Shown: piece after piece, positions 7,913-16,448 of the stretch
Numbering within the stretch: position 1 is the first letter of the stretch
Layout: each line of letters starts with the position of its first letter
NCBI RefSeq assembly: GCF_003851125.1
Contig: NZ_BGOW01000001.1
Location: forward strand, 124,001 to 188,000
DNA from: Sulfuriferula multivorans
GTDB lineage: Bacteria > Pseudomonadota > Gammaproteobacteria > Burkholderiales > Sulfuriferulaceae
Reading direction: 5' to 3'
DNA length: 64,000 nt
Position numbers and translations under genes: made by a program
The notes under the pieces: generated by a model
What the model saw: only the letters and a program-made list of their open reading frames with translations
Databases searched by the model: none
Told to the model about the DNA's origin: nothing

Positions 7913-9314
7913 CAGCCTCCTCATCATTGAAGACGAATCCCTGCTCGGTGCTGAACTACAGCGCCATTTCCGACGTGAAGGCTGGGAGGTCAGCTGGGCC
8001 CGCAGCATCGCCGAAGCCGAATCCCTGCTGTTCGGCGAAACTCTTACACCGCTGATCGTGCTCTCCGACATGAGCCTGCCGGATGGCAATGGCCTGGACT
8101 TGCTCGAATCCGTGCGCCAGAAAAATCTGGGCGGCGAGTGGCTGTTCCTCACCGGCTACGGCACCGTGCCGGATTCAGTGCGCGCGCTGAAACTGGGTGC
8201 ACTGGATTTCCTGAGCAAACCCTGCGATCTGGCGCGCCTCGACCTGATCATCGCCGCCGCCACGCGCAGCGGCCGCGCCCAGCGGCGCATTGCCGAACAC
8301 TCGGCGGCGGCGGCACGGCGCTACAGCGTGGACAGCTTCAGCGGCAACAGCAGCGCCTCGAACGCGGCGCGCCAGATGCTGACGCGGCTGGCCAGCGTAC
8401 CCTATTCCGCACTGCTCATCAGCGGCGAAACCGGTACCGGCAAAGGTCTGGCAGCACGCATCCTGCATCACGGCGGGATGCGCGCCAATGCCCCGCTGGT
8501 GGAGGTCAATTGCGCCGCACTGCCGCATGAACTGATCGAATCCGAGCTGTTCGGCCACGAACCCGGCGCGTTTACCGGCGCCAAAACCCGGCGGCGCGGC
8601 CTGTTCGAGCAGGCCGATGGCGGCACCCTGTTTCTGGATGAGGTCGGTGAGCTGGCACCCGATTTGCAGGCCAAGCTGCTCAAGGCGATCGAGGACAAGG
8701 TCATCCGCCGCGTGGGCGGCGACCGCGAAATCGCACTCGACGTGCAGCTCATCGCGGCCACCAATCAGGATCTGGTTGAAGCTGTCGCCGCCCGGCGTTT
8801 CCGCGAAGACTTCTATCATCGCCTGTCGGTATTCCGCCTGGAATTGCCGCCATTGCGCCAGCGCCGCGAGGACATTCGTGCCCTGGTGCAGCGCTTTGTT
8901 GCTGAATTCAACCTCAAGGCCGGCAAAAAAATACGCCATATCCGCGACAGCTCCTGGCTTCTGCTTGAGCAGCACGACTGGCCGGGCAACGTACGCGAAC
9001 TGCACAATGCCATCGAGCGCGCCGTGCTGCTCACCCCAGGCGATGCCGACACGCTGCAGGAGGAATGGCTGCAACTCACTCCCGGTCGCATCCTGCCCGC
9101 GCCACCGCAAGCCAGCAGTGAAACTTTATTGTGCCTGCCGCTGGACGGCAGCATGGCGCTCGACGACATGGATCGTCACATCATCCAGACCACCCTGGTA
9201 CGCTACGCCTACAATGTCACTGCCGCCGCGCGCGCGCTTGGCACCACACGCGAAACACTGCGTTACCGGGTGGATAAATACGGCCTCAAACCAGAAGCCG
9301 GCAAGGATGGCTGA
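7905..9314 (+). CDS. sigma-54-dependent response regulator (NtrC/ZraR family)
   Basis: A 469-residue activator. The receiver domain (1-115) has Glu9/Asp10, phospho-acceptor Asp55 (LSDMSLPDGNG) and Lys105. The AAA+ domain (~145-375) has Walker A GETGTGKG (174-181), the sigma-54 contact loop GAFTGA (221-226) and Walker B TLFLDEVGEL. The C-terminal Fis-type helix-turn-helix is around NVTAAARALGTTRETLRYRV. The intact GAFTGA loop shows that it activates sigma-54 polymerase. The start at 7905 (MPDSLLIIED) overlaps the kinase stop; an upstream in-frame ATG at 7821 lies inside the kinase and is rejected. It is the best candidate to bind the GGGG-N6-CCCC sites. Confidence 0.95.
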   Translation: MPDSLLIIEDESLLGAELQRHFRREGWEVSWARSIAEAESLLFGETLTPLIVLSDMSLPDGNGLDLLESVRQKNLGGEWLFLTGYGTVPDSVRALKLGALDFLSKPCDLARLDLIIAAATRSGRAQRRIAEHSAAAARRYSVDSFSGNSSASNAARQMLTRLASVPYSALLISGETGTGKGLAARILHHGGMRANAPLVEVNCAALPHELIESELFGHEPGAFTGAKTRRRGLFEQADGGTLFLDEVGELAPDLQAKLLKAIEDKVIRRVGGDREIALDVQLIAATNQDLVEAVAARRFREDFYHRLSVFRLELPPLRQRREDIRALVQRFVAEFNLKAGKKIRHIRDSSWLLLEQHDWPGNVRELHNAIERAVLLTPGDADTLQEEWLQLTPGRILPAPPQASSETLLCLPLDGSMALDDMDRHIIQTTLVRYAYNVTAAARALGTTRETLRYRVDKYGLKPEAGKDG

Positions 9315-9353
9315 AACATCCGGCCTAATGAGACGCCGCCGGGAGAAGGCGCA

Positions 9354-10721
9354 ATGCAAGGTAAATCCATAATCCATGCCATCACCCGGCTCAAGCTCTT
9401 CCTGCGCGGGCACGAGCAGGAAGAAGCACGCCGCATGCTGCTGTGGGCTGGCGTGGTCGGCATACTCGGTGCGCTGGCGACCGTGCTGTTCCGCGAGGGC
9501 ATCCAGCTCGTTCAATTGTTGTTCACGCGCCATTCCGGCAGCCTGGTGCACATCGCCGAAGGGCTGACCTGGTGGCAGCGCCTGCTGATTCCGCTGGCTG
9601 GGGGCTTGCTGGCAGGGGCGATTTTGCAATTCGGCTTGAAATGGGTAGGCAGCGCGCGGACCACCGACTACATGGAAGCCATCGTCGCGGGCGACGGCGT
9701 CATCGGTGTCCGCGCCAGCCTGGTGAAAAGCCTGTCGTCACTGTTCACCGTCGGCTCCGGCGGCTCGATCGGACGCGAGGGTGCGATGGTGCAGCTTGCC
9801 GCCATGGTGGGATCAGCGGCAGGCCATTGGGTGCACCTGCCTCAGCACAAGCAACGCCTGCTGGTGGCGTGCGGAGCCGCGGCAGGTCTGGCTGCGGCTT
9901 ATAACGCACCCATCGCCGGCGCACTGTTCGTGGCTGAAATCGTGATAGGCACCATCGCCATGGACAGCTTTGGCCCGCTCATCGTCGCCTCGGTTGTCTC
10001 CAATACCACCATCCACCATTTCCTCGGTTACGCGCCGGTGTACCAGATCCCGGCGTTTCAGTTTCTATCCAACTGGGAGTTGATTTTTTACGCCGCACTG
10101 GGCTATCTGCTGGGGCATCTCGCGCCCTCTTTCATCACCCTGCTGGATCGCAGCGAAAGCCTGTTCGCGCGCACCAGGCTGCCTCTCACCCTGAAGCTGG
10201 GGCTGGGCGGCCTGATGGTGGGCGCGATTTCCACGTTCTATCCGCAAGTGTGGGGCAACGGTTACAGTGTGGTGAACAGCCTGCTGCATCAGAACATCGC
10301 CTGGCAGCTGCTCGCCCTGGTGCTGATTTTCAAGATCATCGCCACGGCAGCGACGATCGGCTCCGGCGCAGTGGGCGGGGTATTCACCCCCACCCTGTTC
10401 ATTGGCGCGGCATTCGGCTCGCTGTTCGGCACCGCGCTGGGCGCGATTTTTCCCGGTATGATCTCGCCCTCCAGCGCCTACGCCATCGTCGGCATGGGCG
10501 CGTTTCTGGCCGCCGCCACCCATGCGCCGCTGATGGCGATCCTGATGATTTTCGAGATGACCCTGGATTACAAAATTACCCTGCCACTGATGCTGGCGTG
10601 TGTGATCGCCTACACCGTCGCGCGCGACCACCGCGGCAGCGAGTCGATCTACGCCGGCGCACTACGGCGCAAGCGTGGACTCCATGCCGCAGAAATAGCG
10701 CCCGTCAGCAAATCGCCTTGA
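9354..10721 (+). CDS. CLC-family chloride channel/transporter (ClcB-like)
   Basis: A 455-residue membrane protein of CLC type. The core shows GSGGSIGREGAMVQ (external gating Glu in GREG), AGLAAAYNAPIAGALFVAE and GSGAVGGVFTPTLFIG, which are the selectivity-filter loops. There are no CBS domains. Compared with E. coli ClcA, the second Glu of the EE pair in LFIIEEM (the internal proton Glu203) seems to be Ile here (LFVAEIV), which would favour channel-like behaviour over H+/Cl- exchange. It lies 39 bases after the regulator on the same strand, probably the last gene of the yfdX1 operon, and could serve charge balance in acid stress. Confidence 0.9.
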   Translation: MQGKSIIHAITRLKLFLRGHEQEEARRMLLWAGVVGILGALATVLFREGIQLVQLLFTRHSGSLVHIAEGLTWWQRLLIPLAGGLLAGAILQFGLKWVGSARTTDYMEAIVAGDGVIGVRASLVKSLSSLFTVGSGGSIGREGAMVQLAAMVGSAAGHWVHLPQHKQRLLVACGAAAGLAAAYNAPIAGALFVAEIVIGTIAMDSFGPLIVASVVSNTTIHHFLGYAPVYQIPAFQFLSNWELIFYAALGYLLGHLAPSFITLLDRSESLFARTRLPLTLKLGLGGLMVGAISTFYPQVWGNGYSVVNSLLHQNIAWQLLALVLIFKIIATAATIGSGAVGGVFTPTLFIGAAFGSLFGTALGAIFPGMISPSSAYAIVGMGAFLAAATHAPLMAILMIFEMTLDYKITLPLMLACVIAYTVARDHRGSESIYAGALRRKRGLHAAEIAPVSKSP

Positions 10722-10761
10722 TCAGACCGCAACACCTCTTCCCAGCCAGACAACAGGGCTA

Positions 10762-10807
10762 GGGGGATATCAGCCTAATTTCTTTCATGTTCCGGGGGAT
10801 ATCCCCC
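10762..10807. promoter_or_regulatory. GGGG-N6-CCCC activator site (with a half site) upstream of the ccoQ-like gene
   Basis: GGGG-GATATC-CCCC at 10794-10807 is the core of a perfect 18-base palindrome (10792-10809). A half site GGGG-GATATC-AGCC lies at 10762-10775, 32 bases upstream (three helical turns). The full site ends 53 bases before the -24 element. No T-tract follows, so it is not an intrinsic terminator of the CLC gene. Confidence 0.7.
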
Positions 10808-10860
10808 GGCGATCACTTATACATAGCAGACTTATATTTACTTTCATGTGCTTATGGTTT

Positions 10861-10875
10861 TGGCATGGATGCTGC
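10861..10875 (+). promoter_or_regulatory. sigma-54 promoter of the ccoQ-like / Rieske gene group
   Basis: TGGCATG-GATG-CTGC keeps the essential GG and GC with exactly ten bases between them. It is 67 bases before the ATG at 10943, giving a leader of about 55 bases. Longer reading frames that start before this promoter are therefore unlikely. Confidence 0.68.
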
Positions 10876-10942
10876 TGTATTGACACCAGAGACACTCATT
10901 CCAATTCGGATACAGATTTTTCCAGGCGTAAGGAGAGCATCA

Positions 10943-11083
10943 ATGCATGCAAGCGGATATGTAATTTATACCGTGATTCTGTTGCTGGCGTTTGTGAGCA
11001 TAGTGATCTGGGTATTCAGCAAAAAACGCAAGGCGCGCTTCAGCAAGGACGCCGATATCCCCTTTGAGGAAGAGCAGGAATAA
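10943..11083 (+). CDS. CcoQ/FixQ-like small membrane subunit (orphan)
   Basis: A 46-residue peptide: one membrane helix (residues ~6-25) followed by FSKKRKARFSKDADIPFEEE. This basic-then-acidic ending closely resembles CcoQ of cbb3 oxidase, where RRRKxxFxxAAxLPF is typical. No ccoN, ccoO or ccoP is in the window, so it is an orphan copy. ATG at 10943 is preceded by AAGGAG with ideal spacing; the in-frame ATG at 10787 lies before the predicted promoter. It may help assemble or stabilise an oxidase; that role is inferred. Confidence 0.7.
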   Translation: MHASGYVIYTVILLLAFVSIVIWVFSKKRKARFSKDADIPFEEEQE

Positions 11084-11218
11084 TTTCCTGCTCACAGGCG
11101 CCACAACCGTTTGGTCAAAAGGAGTTTCAAGCCCGGCAAAAAAAACAGCAAACCAGGCAAACCATGATCCCGCTTCACCAACCATGTTTTAGATCACTTT
11201 AATCTCAGGAGAATTAGC

Positions 11219-11614
11219 ATGAAATCAAATCTGCTCGCAGCCGTCCTCGCCACCTCGATTATTTCCTTGACCGGCGCCGCCTATGCCGCCCCCGTGGCAG
11301 GTTCTGAAACCGTAGGCATCACCGTCCAGGAGGCAAGCATCGCCGCCGCGGGCTGGAGTGCACAGAAACAAATCCTGCACAAACCGGTCTATAACGATGA
11401 CAAGAAGAAAATCGGCGTCATTGAAGACATCATCGTGTCGCCGGGAAATTCGGTGTCCTACGCAGTTGTCGGCGTTGGCGGCTTCCTCGGCATTGACCGT
11501 CATGATGTGTTGATCCCGTTCAACCATTTCAAGGCCGAAGGACATCGATACTTGCTGCCGGGCGCGAACAAGGCCATGCTCAAGTCCTTGCCTGCATTCA
11601 AATACACAAAATGA
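11219..11614 (+). CDS. Secreted PRC-barrel domain protein
   Basis: A 131-residue protein with a signal peptide (MKSNLLAAVLATSIISLTGA, cut after YAA). A PRC-barrel is at about residues 50-115: KPVYNDDKKKIGVIEDIIVS, YAVVGVGGFLGIDRHDVLIP. PRC barrels bind partner proteins or ligands, and exported forms are common near envelope stress genes. SD AGGAG is five bases before the ATG. It is 135 bases after the ccoQ-like gene and in the same direction; probably in the same unit. Confidence 0.8.
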   Translation: MKSNLLAAVLATSIISLTGAAYAAPVAGSETVGITVQEASIAAAGWSAQKQILHKPVYNDDKKKIGVIEDIIVSPGNSVSYAVVGVGGFLGIDRHDVLIPFNHFKAEGHRYLLPGANKAMLKSLPAFKYTK

Positions 11615-11683
11615 TGCAGGTCATGGCGGGTGGCCTGCGCACCCCTTTTTCTCACACTATTGGTTCAAACCAAGGAGCGTGTC

Positions 11684-12058
11684 ATGAGGCGTCGTATTTT
11701 CCCGCTGCTCGTCGCAACCACCCTGACATTGATGCTGGCGAGTTGTGCCAGTCTGCCGCCGCCCGCGCCGGTCACGGTTGCAGAGGTGGTTCGCCTCAGT
11801 CATGAAGGCGACCCTCCCGATCAAATCATCCAGCGCATGCGTGACGCTGGCACCGTCTATCGCCTCAAGGCCAGTCAGTTCGCGCGCCTGCACCAGCAGG
11901 GCGTATCCGATGAGGTGCTGGATTACATGCAGCATACTTACCTTGAAGCCGTGCGCCGCGATCAGCACATGCAAGACTGGAATAGCTGGTGGCCGGCTCC
12001 GGATGGTTATTTCTACGGCCGTTGTTACTACGGCGCCTGGCCTTACCGCTGCTATTGA
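11684..12058 (+). CDS. Lipoprotein of unknown function
   Basis: A 124-residue protein with a lipoprotein signal (MRRRIFPLLVATTLTLMLAS|CAS, lipobox LAS-C). The mature part holds a short helical domain (VTVAEVVRLSHEGDPPDQII ... LHQQGVSDEVLDYMQ), like the SHOCT-style or DUF-type repeats that sense helix partners, and an aromatic C terminus rich in Trp and Tyr with two Cys (YFYGRCYYGAWPYRCY). The start at 11684 follows AAGGAG; a start at 11630 is rejected. Function unknown. Confidence 0.72.
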   Translation: MRRRIFPLLVATTLTLMLASCASLPPPAPVTVAEVVRLSHEGDPPDQIIQRMRDAGTVYRLKASQFARLHQQGVSDEVLDYMQHTYLEAVRRDQHMQDWNSWWPAPDGYFYGRCYYGAWPYRCY

Positions 12059-12133
12059 TTCCATCCCGAATTCAGCGCATGCAGGCTGGAATGGATTAAA
12101 GGAACACGGGCCGGCAAACGCCCGGACTGTCGC

Positions 12134-12436
12134 ATGAGCCAGTTCAAGAACCTTTCCTCGCATATTTTGCAGGCTTCCGCCTCAATGGTCGGCGTTTGCA
12201 TGATGATTCTCAGCATCGTCAAACTCATCCATATGGGTGGGCCCATGAGCAGACTGGTGGACAAAATACTCGGCTTTGACAATGTAGTGTTTCTGTTTAG
12301 CGCCATCCTGTCCTATGCCTCGATGCGCTACGAGCGGCGGGCTGTGCATCTGGAGAATCTGGCTGACACCATGTTTATCGTCGGACTGATTTGCATGACG
12401 GTAGCCTCCTTTGTACTTTCTTTCGAGATCCTCTAA
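12134..12436 (+). CDS. Small three-helix membrane protein of unknown function
   Basis: A 100-residue hydrophobic protein with three likely membrane helices (about 12-34, 47-64, 78-98) and a basic/acidic loop SMRYERRAVHLENLAD between the second and third. No family recognised. The stop lies two bases before the Rieske gene, so the two are translated together; it may be an accessory membrane anchor for that protein. Confidence 0.62.
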   Translation: MSQFKNLSSHILQASASMVGVCMMILSIVKLIHMGGPMSRLVDKILGFDNVVFLFSAILSYASMRYERRAVHLENLADTMFIVGLICMTVASFVLSFEIL

Positions 12437-12438
12437 AA

Positions 12439-13035
12439 ATGGTCGAGTCGACAGAATTCAACTTTAACCGCAGGCGCTTCCTGATTGCCGCCACCACTGC
12501 GGTGGCGGGCGCAGGGTTCGTGATGACCGCTTATCCGTTCGTGATGAGCATGATGCCGAGCCAGAGAGCGCTGGCCGAAGGCGGTCCGGTCGATGCGGAC
12601 ATCCGCAAGATTGAACCGGGCATGCTGGTAACCTTCACATGGCGCAAACAGCCGGTATGGGTTCTGCATCGCACCCAGCCCATGCTCGACCGGTTGGGCA
12701 AGCATGATCAGTTACTGCTTGATCCGCTGTCACGACAGCCCCAACAACCCGTTTATTGTCAGAACGCAACCCGTTCGATCAAGCCGGAATACTTTGTCGC
12801 AGTCGGTATCTGTACACACCTCGGTTGCGTTCCAACCTACCGCAGGGAAGTGGGAGCACCGGATATAGGAGCGAATTGGCCGGGTGGTTTTCTATGCCCT
12901 TGCCACGGTTCCAAATACGATCTGGCGGGTCGGGTATTCAAGGACGTGCCGGCACCACTCAACCTGGAAATTCCTCAACATACCTACCTGAGCGAGACCC
13001 TGATATTGATCGGTGCAGACAAGAAAACAGGCTAG
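12439..13035 (+). CDS. Rieske 2Fe-2S protein (PetA-like, orphan)
   Basis: A 198-residue Rieske protein. The N terminus has a twin-arginine motif (RRRFLIAATT) and a membrane helix that would remain as an anchor. Box 1 CTHLGC is at 125-130 and box 2 CPCHGS at 153-158: Cys125, His127, Cys153 and His156 are the cluster ligands, and Cys130/Cys155 the disulfide. This is the bc1/b6f type. No cytochrome b or c1 gene follows, which is unusual because petA normally leads petABC. It may be an extra Rieske for a bc1 complex encoded elsewhere, made under the sigma-54 regulon. Confidence 0.9.
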   Translation: MVESTEFNFNRRRFLIAATTAVAGAGFVMTAYPFVMSMMPSQRALAEGGPVDADIRKIEPGMLVTFTWRKQPVWVLHRTQPMLDRLGKHDQLLLDPLSRQPQQPVYCQNATRSIKPEYFVAVGICTHLGCVPTYRREVGAPDIGANWPGGFLCPCHGSKYDLAGRVFKDVPAPLNLEIPQHTYLSETLILIGADKKTG

Positions 13036-13118
13036 ATACCCCACACGAAACCAGCGCGACTATCGTTTATATCCGGATTTGCAGCAGAACGATCAGAACT
13101 TCCACCAGAAAGAACACA

Positions 13119-15482
13119 ATGAAAAATGACACCACGCAACCTTCTGGCACAGCCCCGGCGCCGCAGTGGAGCAACCCTGCCTGGACATCCGCGCGCAAGG
13201 ATATGGTTGGCACCGCACTGGGCGCTTCGCGGCTGTGGTTCAGCGTAGCGCAGGGAATCGTCAGCGAGGTGTATTACCCGCGCCTGGATATCCCCCAGCT
13301 CAAGGATCTCGGCTTGATCGTCGCCGATGACCAGGGCTTCTGGCAGGAGTTGCGCAGGCTGCCCGGTTACACCCTGGAATTCGTTGCCCCCGGCATCCCG
13401 GTACTGACCATCCACCACCGGCATTCGCGCTTCAACCTGCGCATCCGAATCTGCTCCGATCCGCAGCGCGATGTGCTGCTGCTGGATATCGAGCTTGACG
13501 GCGACGCGGCGCTGCGCCCCTATCTGCTTGCCGCGCCGCGTCTGGGTGGAGATAGCCTCAATAACCGCGCCTGGGCGGATTCCTGGCAAGGCAGGCCCTT
13601 GCTGTGGGCGGAACAAGGGCCTTTCGGTCTGGCGTTGATGTGTGCCGACCATGGCGGACTGCCCGGTTTTGGCATGCGATCAGTGGGCAGCGTGGGCGAA
13701 AGCGATTTATGGCAGGATTTCGATCGCCACCGGCGCATGACATGGAGCTATGCCGAAACCGAGCCGGGTGAAGTATCGCTGGCTGGAGAATTGCCGCGTC
13801 GCTGTACTGTAGCGCTGGGTCTGGGCAGCAGCAAGGAAGCCGCAGCCACCCTGGCATGGAGCGCATTGATGCAAGGTTTCGAAGCGGCCTGGCAAGGTCA
13901 ATGCAAGGACTGGGCAGACTGGCAAAAAAACTGGCAGCCGCCGCCAGCGCTCGCCGCCCTGCCGGATGCCTCTCAACAACTGCTGCAACGCTCTGCGAGC
14001 ATACTCAAAATCCACCAGGACCATACTTACCCCGGTGCTGCCGTCGCCAGCCTGTCGGTGCCGTGGGGCGAATCCAGCTCGAGCCAGGGCGGCTACCATC
14101 TGGTGTGGTCACGCGATCTGGTGGAGACTGCCGGCGCACTGCTGGCCATGGATAAACTCGACGATGCGCGGGCCATCCTGTGCTATCTGATCGCCACCCA
14201 GCAGAGCAACGGCCACTGGCTGCAAAATCAGTGGCTGGGCGGCAAACCATTCTGGCAAGGCATCCAGCTGGACGAAACCGCCTTCCCCGTGCTGCTGGCC
14301 GCCGCCCTGCACGCACGTGACGCGCTGGCACAAATTCCGGTGCACGATACAGTGCGTCGCGCGCTCGATTTCATCCTGCGCGAAGGTCCTGCCACCGGCC
14401 AGGACCGCTGGGAGGAGGACGCCGGCATCAATCCTTTTACCCTGGCGGTGGCCATTGCCGCACTGGTGGAGGGCGCTGCATTGCTGCAAGGGCGTGAACG
14501 CGATTGCGCACTGATGCTGGCGGATTACTGGAATGCCCGGCTGGAAGACTGGACCTGGGTAGAAGATACGGCGCTGGCACGCAGCCTCGACGTGCCCGGC
14601 TATTATCTGCGCAGCACCCCCACCGACGAACTCATCCACGACGGCGCCAAACTCGAACACCTGCTGATCAAAAACCGCGCCATTGATCCCGATCTTCCCG
14701 CCGAGGAGCAACTGGCAACCGATTTCCTGCAACTGGTGCGCTATGGTCTGCGCGATGCGCACGACCCGTGCATCGTCGCAAGCGTGACCGCCATCGACAA
14801 GTTGCTCAAGACCGATACGCCCAACGGCCCGGTATGGCATCGCTACAACGGCGACGGCTACGGCGAACATGCAGATGGCAAAGCCTTCGACGGCAGTGGC
14901 AACGGGCGCGGCTGGCCACTGCTTACCGGCGAGCGCGGCCACTATGCATTGATGGCCGGAGCGGACGTGCTGCCCTACATCGAAGCCATCACGGCCATGA
15001 CCGGGGCGGGCGGTCTCATTCCCGAACAGGTATGGGATACCGATCCCATACCTGCGCGCGATCTCTACCCGGGCCAACCCAGCGGGTCTGCCATGCCGCT
15101 GGTGTGGGCGCACGCCGAGTACATCAAGCTGTGCCTGAGCCATGCCCAGGGCTATCCGGTGGATCGCCCGGTGCAGACCTGGCAGCGCTATCACGGCCGG
15201 CGCCCGCAAATTTCATTTTATCTATGGCGCATGAAGCAACGCCCGCGCAATCTGCCTGCCGGCAAGGAACTGCGCCTGTTGCTGCACGCGCCTGCACGCG
15301 TGCATTGGGGACGCAACGGCTGGCAGGAGATCGCAGACGTGGACACGCAGGACTGGGGGCTGGCGCACATCGCCATTTTGCCGACGACGCAATTGAAACC
15401 GGACGACACACTGGAGTTCACGCTGTACTGGCCGGATAGCGGGCAATGGCAGGGTGAGGATTTTCAGATTCGCATCGTTTAA
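13119..15482 (+). CDS. GH15-family glucoamylase / glucodextranase-like glycosidase
   Basis: A 787-residue protein. The N-terminal beta-sandwich (~1-270) has SRLWFSVAQGIVSEVYYPRLD, typical of bacterial GH15. The (alpha/alpha)6 barrel (~290-680) has the general acid in RWEEDAGINPF (Glu432/433) and the base region IPEQVWDTDPIPARD (Glu636). It releases glucose from the non-reducing ends of alpha-glucans. No signal peptide, so it probably works on internal glycogen or similar. The ATG at 13119 (MKNDTTQPSG) is chosen; the open frame back to 12756 overlaps the Rieske gene and is spurious. Followed by a glucose dehydrogenase-like SDR and a GMC oxidoreductase. Confidence 0.9.
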   Translation: MKNDTTQPSGTAPAPQWSNPAWTSARKDMVGTALGASRLWFSVAQGIVSEVYYPRLDIPQLKDLGLIVADDQGFWQELRRLPGYTLEFVAPGIPVLTIHHRHSRFNLRIRICSDPQRDVLLLDIELDGDAALRPYLLAAPRLGGDSLNNRAWADSWQGRPLLWAEQGPFGLALMCADHGGLPGFGMRSVGSVGESDLWQDFDRHRRMTWSYAETEPGEVSLAGELPRRCTVALGLGSSKEAAATLAWSALMQGFEAAWQGQCKDWADWQKNWQPPPALAALPDASQQLLQRSASILKIHQDHTYPGAAVASLSVPWGESSSSQGGYHLVWSRDLVETAGALLAMDKLDDARAILCYLIATQQSNGHWLQNQWLGGKPFWQGIQLDETAFPVLLAAALHARDALAQIPVHDTVRRALDFILREGPATGQDRWEEDAGINPFTLAVAIAALVEGAALLQGRERDCALMLADYWNARLEDWTWVEDTALARSLDVPGYYLRSTPTDELIHDGAKLEHLLIKNRAIDPDLPAEEQLATDFLQLVRYGLRDAHDPCIVASVTAIDKLLKTDTPNGPVWHRYNGDGYGEHADGKAFDGSGNGRGWPLLTGERGHYALMAGADVLPYIEAITAMTGAGGLIPEQVWDTDPIPARDLYPGQPSGSAMPLVWAHAEYIKLCLSHAQGYPVDRPVQTWQRYHGRRPQISFYLWRMKQRPRNLPAGKELRLLLHAPARVHWGRNGWQEIADVDTQDWGLAHIAILPTTQLKPDDTLEFTLYWPDSGQWQGEDFQIRIV

Positions 15483-15495
15483 AACGGCAATTTTA

Positions 15496-15628
15496 GCCAC
15501 GGAGAACACGGAGAAAAACAATGAAGGAGAAAGTCAAAATAAAACCCGGGAAGTGTCTTGAATTTTGCCTTTTGACTTTCCATTTTTGCCTTTTGCCTTG
15601 TTCTTTTTCCTCCGTGCTCTCCGTGGCC
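15496..15628. repeat. Dispersed inverted-arm repeat, copy 1
   Basis: Left arm GCCACGGAGAACACGGAG and right arm CTCCGTGCTCTCCGTGGC are nearly perfect inverted repeats. The centre is unlike the other copies and contains TTTTGCCTTTTG runs. No coding frame. See copies at 18025, 24522, 34085, 52012 and 53368. Confidence 0.75.
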
Positions 15629-15662
15629 AATTGCTTTTTTCCAGAATGACAGGAGACGCATC

Positions 15663-16448
15663 ATGATGACAATTGATTTGAGCGGACGCCGGGCGCTGGT
15701 CACCGGTTCCAGTTCCGGACTGGGCGAAGCCATCGCGATGGCCTTATCCAGCGCAGGCGCCAAGGTGGCGATCAACTATCGAAATGATAAAGTGGTAGCA
15801 GACGCAGTGGTGGCGCGCATCGTCCGGCAAGGCGGTGCGGCGCAGGCATTTCAGGCCGACATTTCGGTTCCGGAACAGGTGACGCGGCTTTTCGCTGAAG
15901 TCGGCGCCGCATTCGGCGGGCTGGATATTCTGGTCAACAATGCCGGCATCGACGGCGGTGCGGCCAATTGTGCCGACAGCGATCCGGACCAGTGGGCGCG
16001 CGTCATCGCGGTGGACCTGCAAGGGTCCTACTACTGCGCGCGTCAGGCACTGCACTGGATGCTGCCGCAGAAACGCGGGGTCATCATCAACATCACCTCA
16101 GTGCATGAATTCATCCCCTGGTCGGGCTACAGCGCCTATACCAGCGCCAAGGCGGGGCTGTCCATGTTCACCAAGACCCTGGCCCAGGAAGTGGCTGCAA
16201 GCGGCGTACGCGTGCTGGCCATCGCCCCCGGCGCGATCAAAACGCCGATCAACGCCAGCGTCTGGGAAGACCCGCAGGGATTGGTCGATCTGGATCAGAA
16301 AATCGCCATGGGGCGCATGGGCGAGCCGGATGAAATCGGCCAGGTTGCGGCTTTCCTGGCCAGCGATCTGGCCAGCTACATTACCGGTACCAGCATCGCG
16401 GTGGACGGCGGCATGCTGATCTACCCGGACTTCCGTCATGGCGGATGA
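15663..16448 (+). CDS. SDR-family oxidoreductase (glucose 1-dehydrogenase-like)
   Basis: A 261-residue classical short-chain dehydrogenase. Cofactor loop GSSSGLG is at ~16-22, NNAG at ~91-94, catalytic Ser in NITSVHE and Tyr/Lys in YSAYTSAK; PG follows as in family. The closest class is the glucose 1-dehydrogenase group (KVAINYRND suggests NADP use). Position after a glucoamylase fits oxidation of released glucose to gluconolactone. SD AGGAG before ATG-ATG at 15663. Overlaps the GMC gene by 11 bases. Confidence 0.88.
   Translation: MMTIDLSGRRALVTGSSSGLGEAIAMALSSAGAKVAINYRNDKVVADAVVARIVRQGGAAQAFQADISVPEQVTRLFAEVGAAFGGLDILVNNAGIDGGAANCADSDPDQWARVIAVDLQGSYYCARQALHWMLPQKRGVIINITSVHEFIPWSGYSAYTSAKAGLSMFTKTLAQEVAASGVRVLAIAPGAIKTPINASVWEDPQGLVDLDQKIAMGRMGEPDEIGQVAAFLASDLASYITGTSIAVDGGMLIYPDFRHGG

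Noticed and set aside
10792-10809. 18-base palindrome as the intrinsic terminator of the CLC gene
   Set aside because: No T-tract follows, and the same motif occurs before three other promoter regions at a fixed distance from a sigma-54 box, so an operator fits better.
12756-13118. N-terminal extension of the glucoamylase by 121 codons
   Set aside because: It overlaps the Rieske gene in another frame and does not look like protein; GH15 similarity starts after the ATG at 13119.
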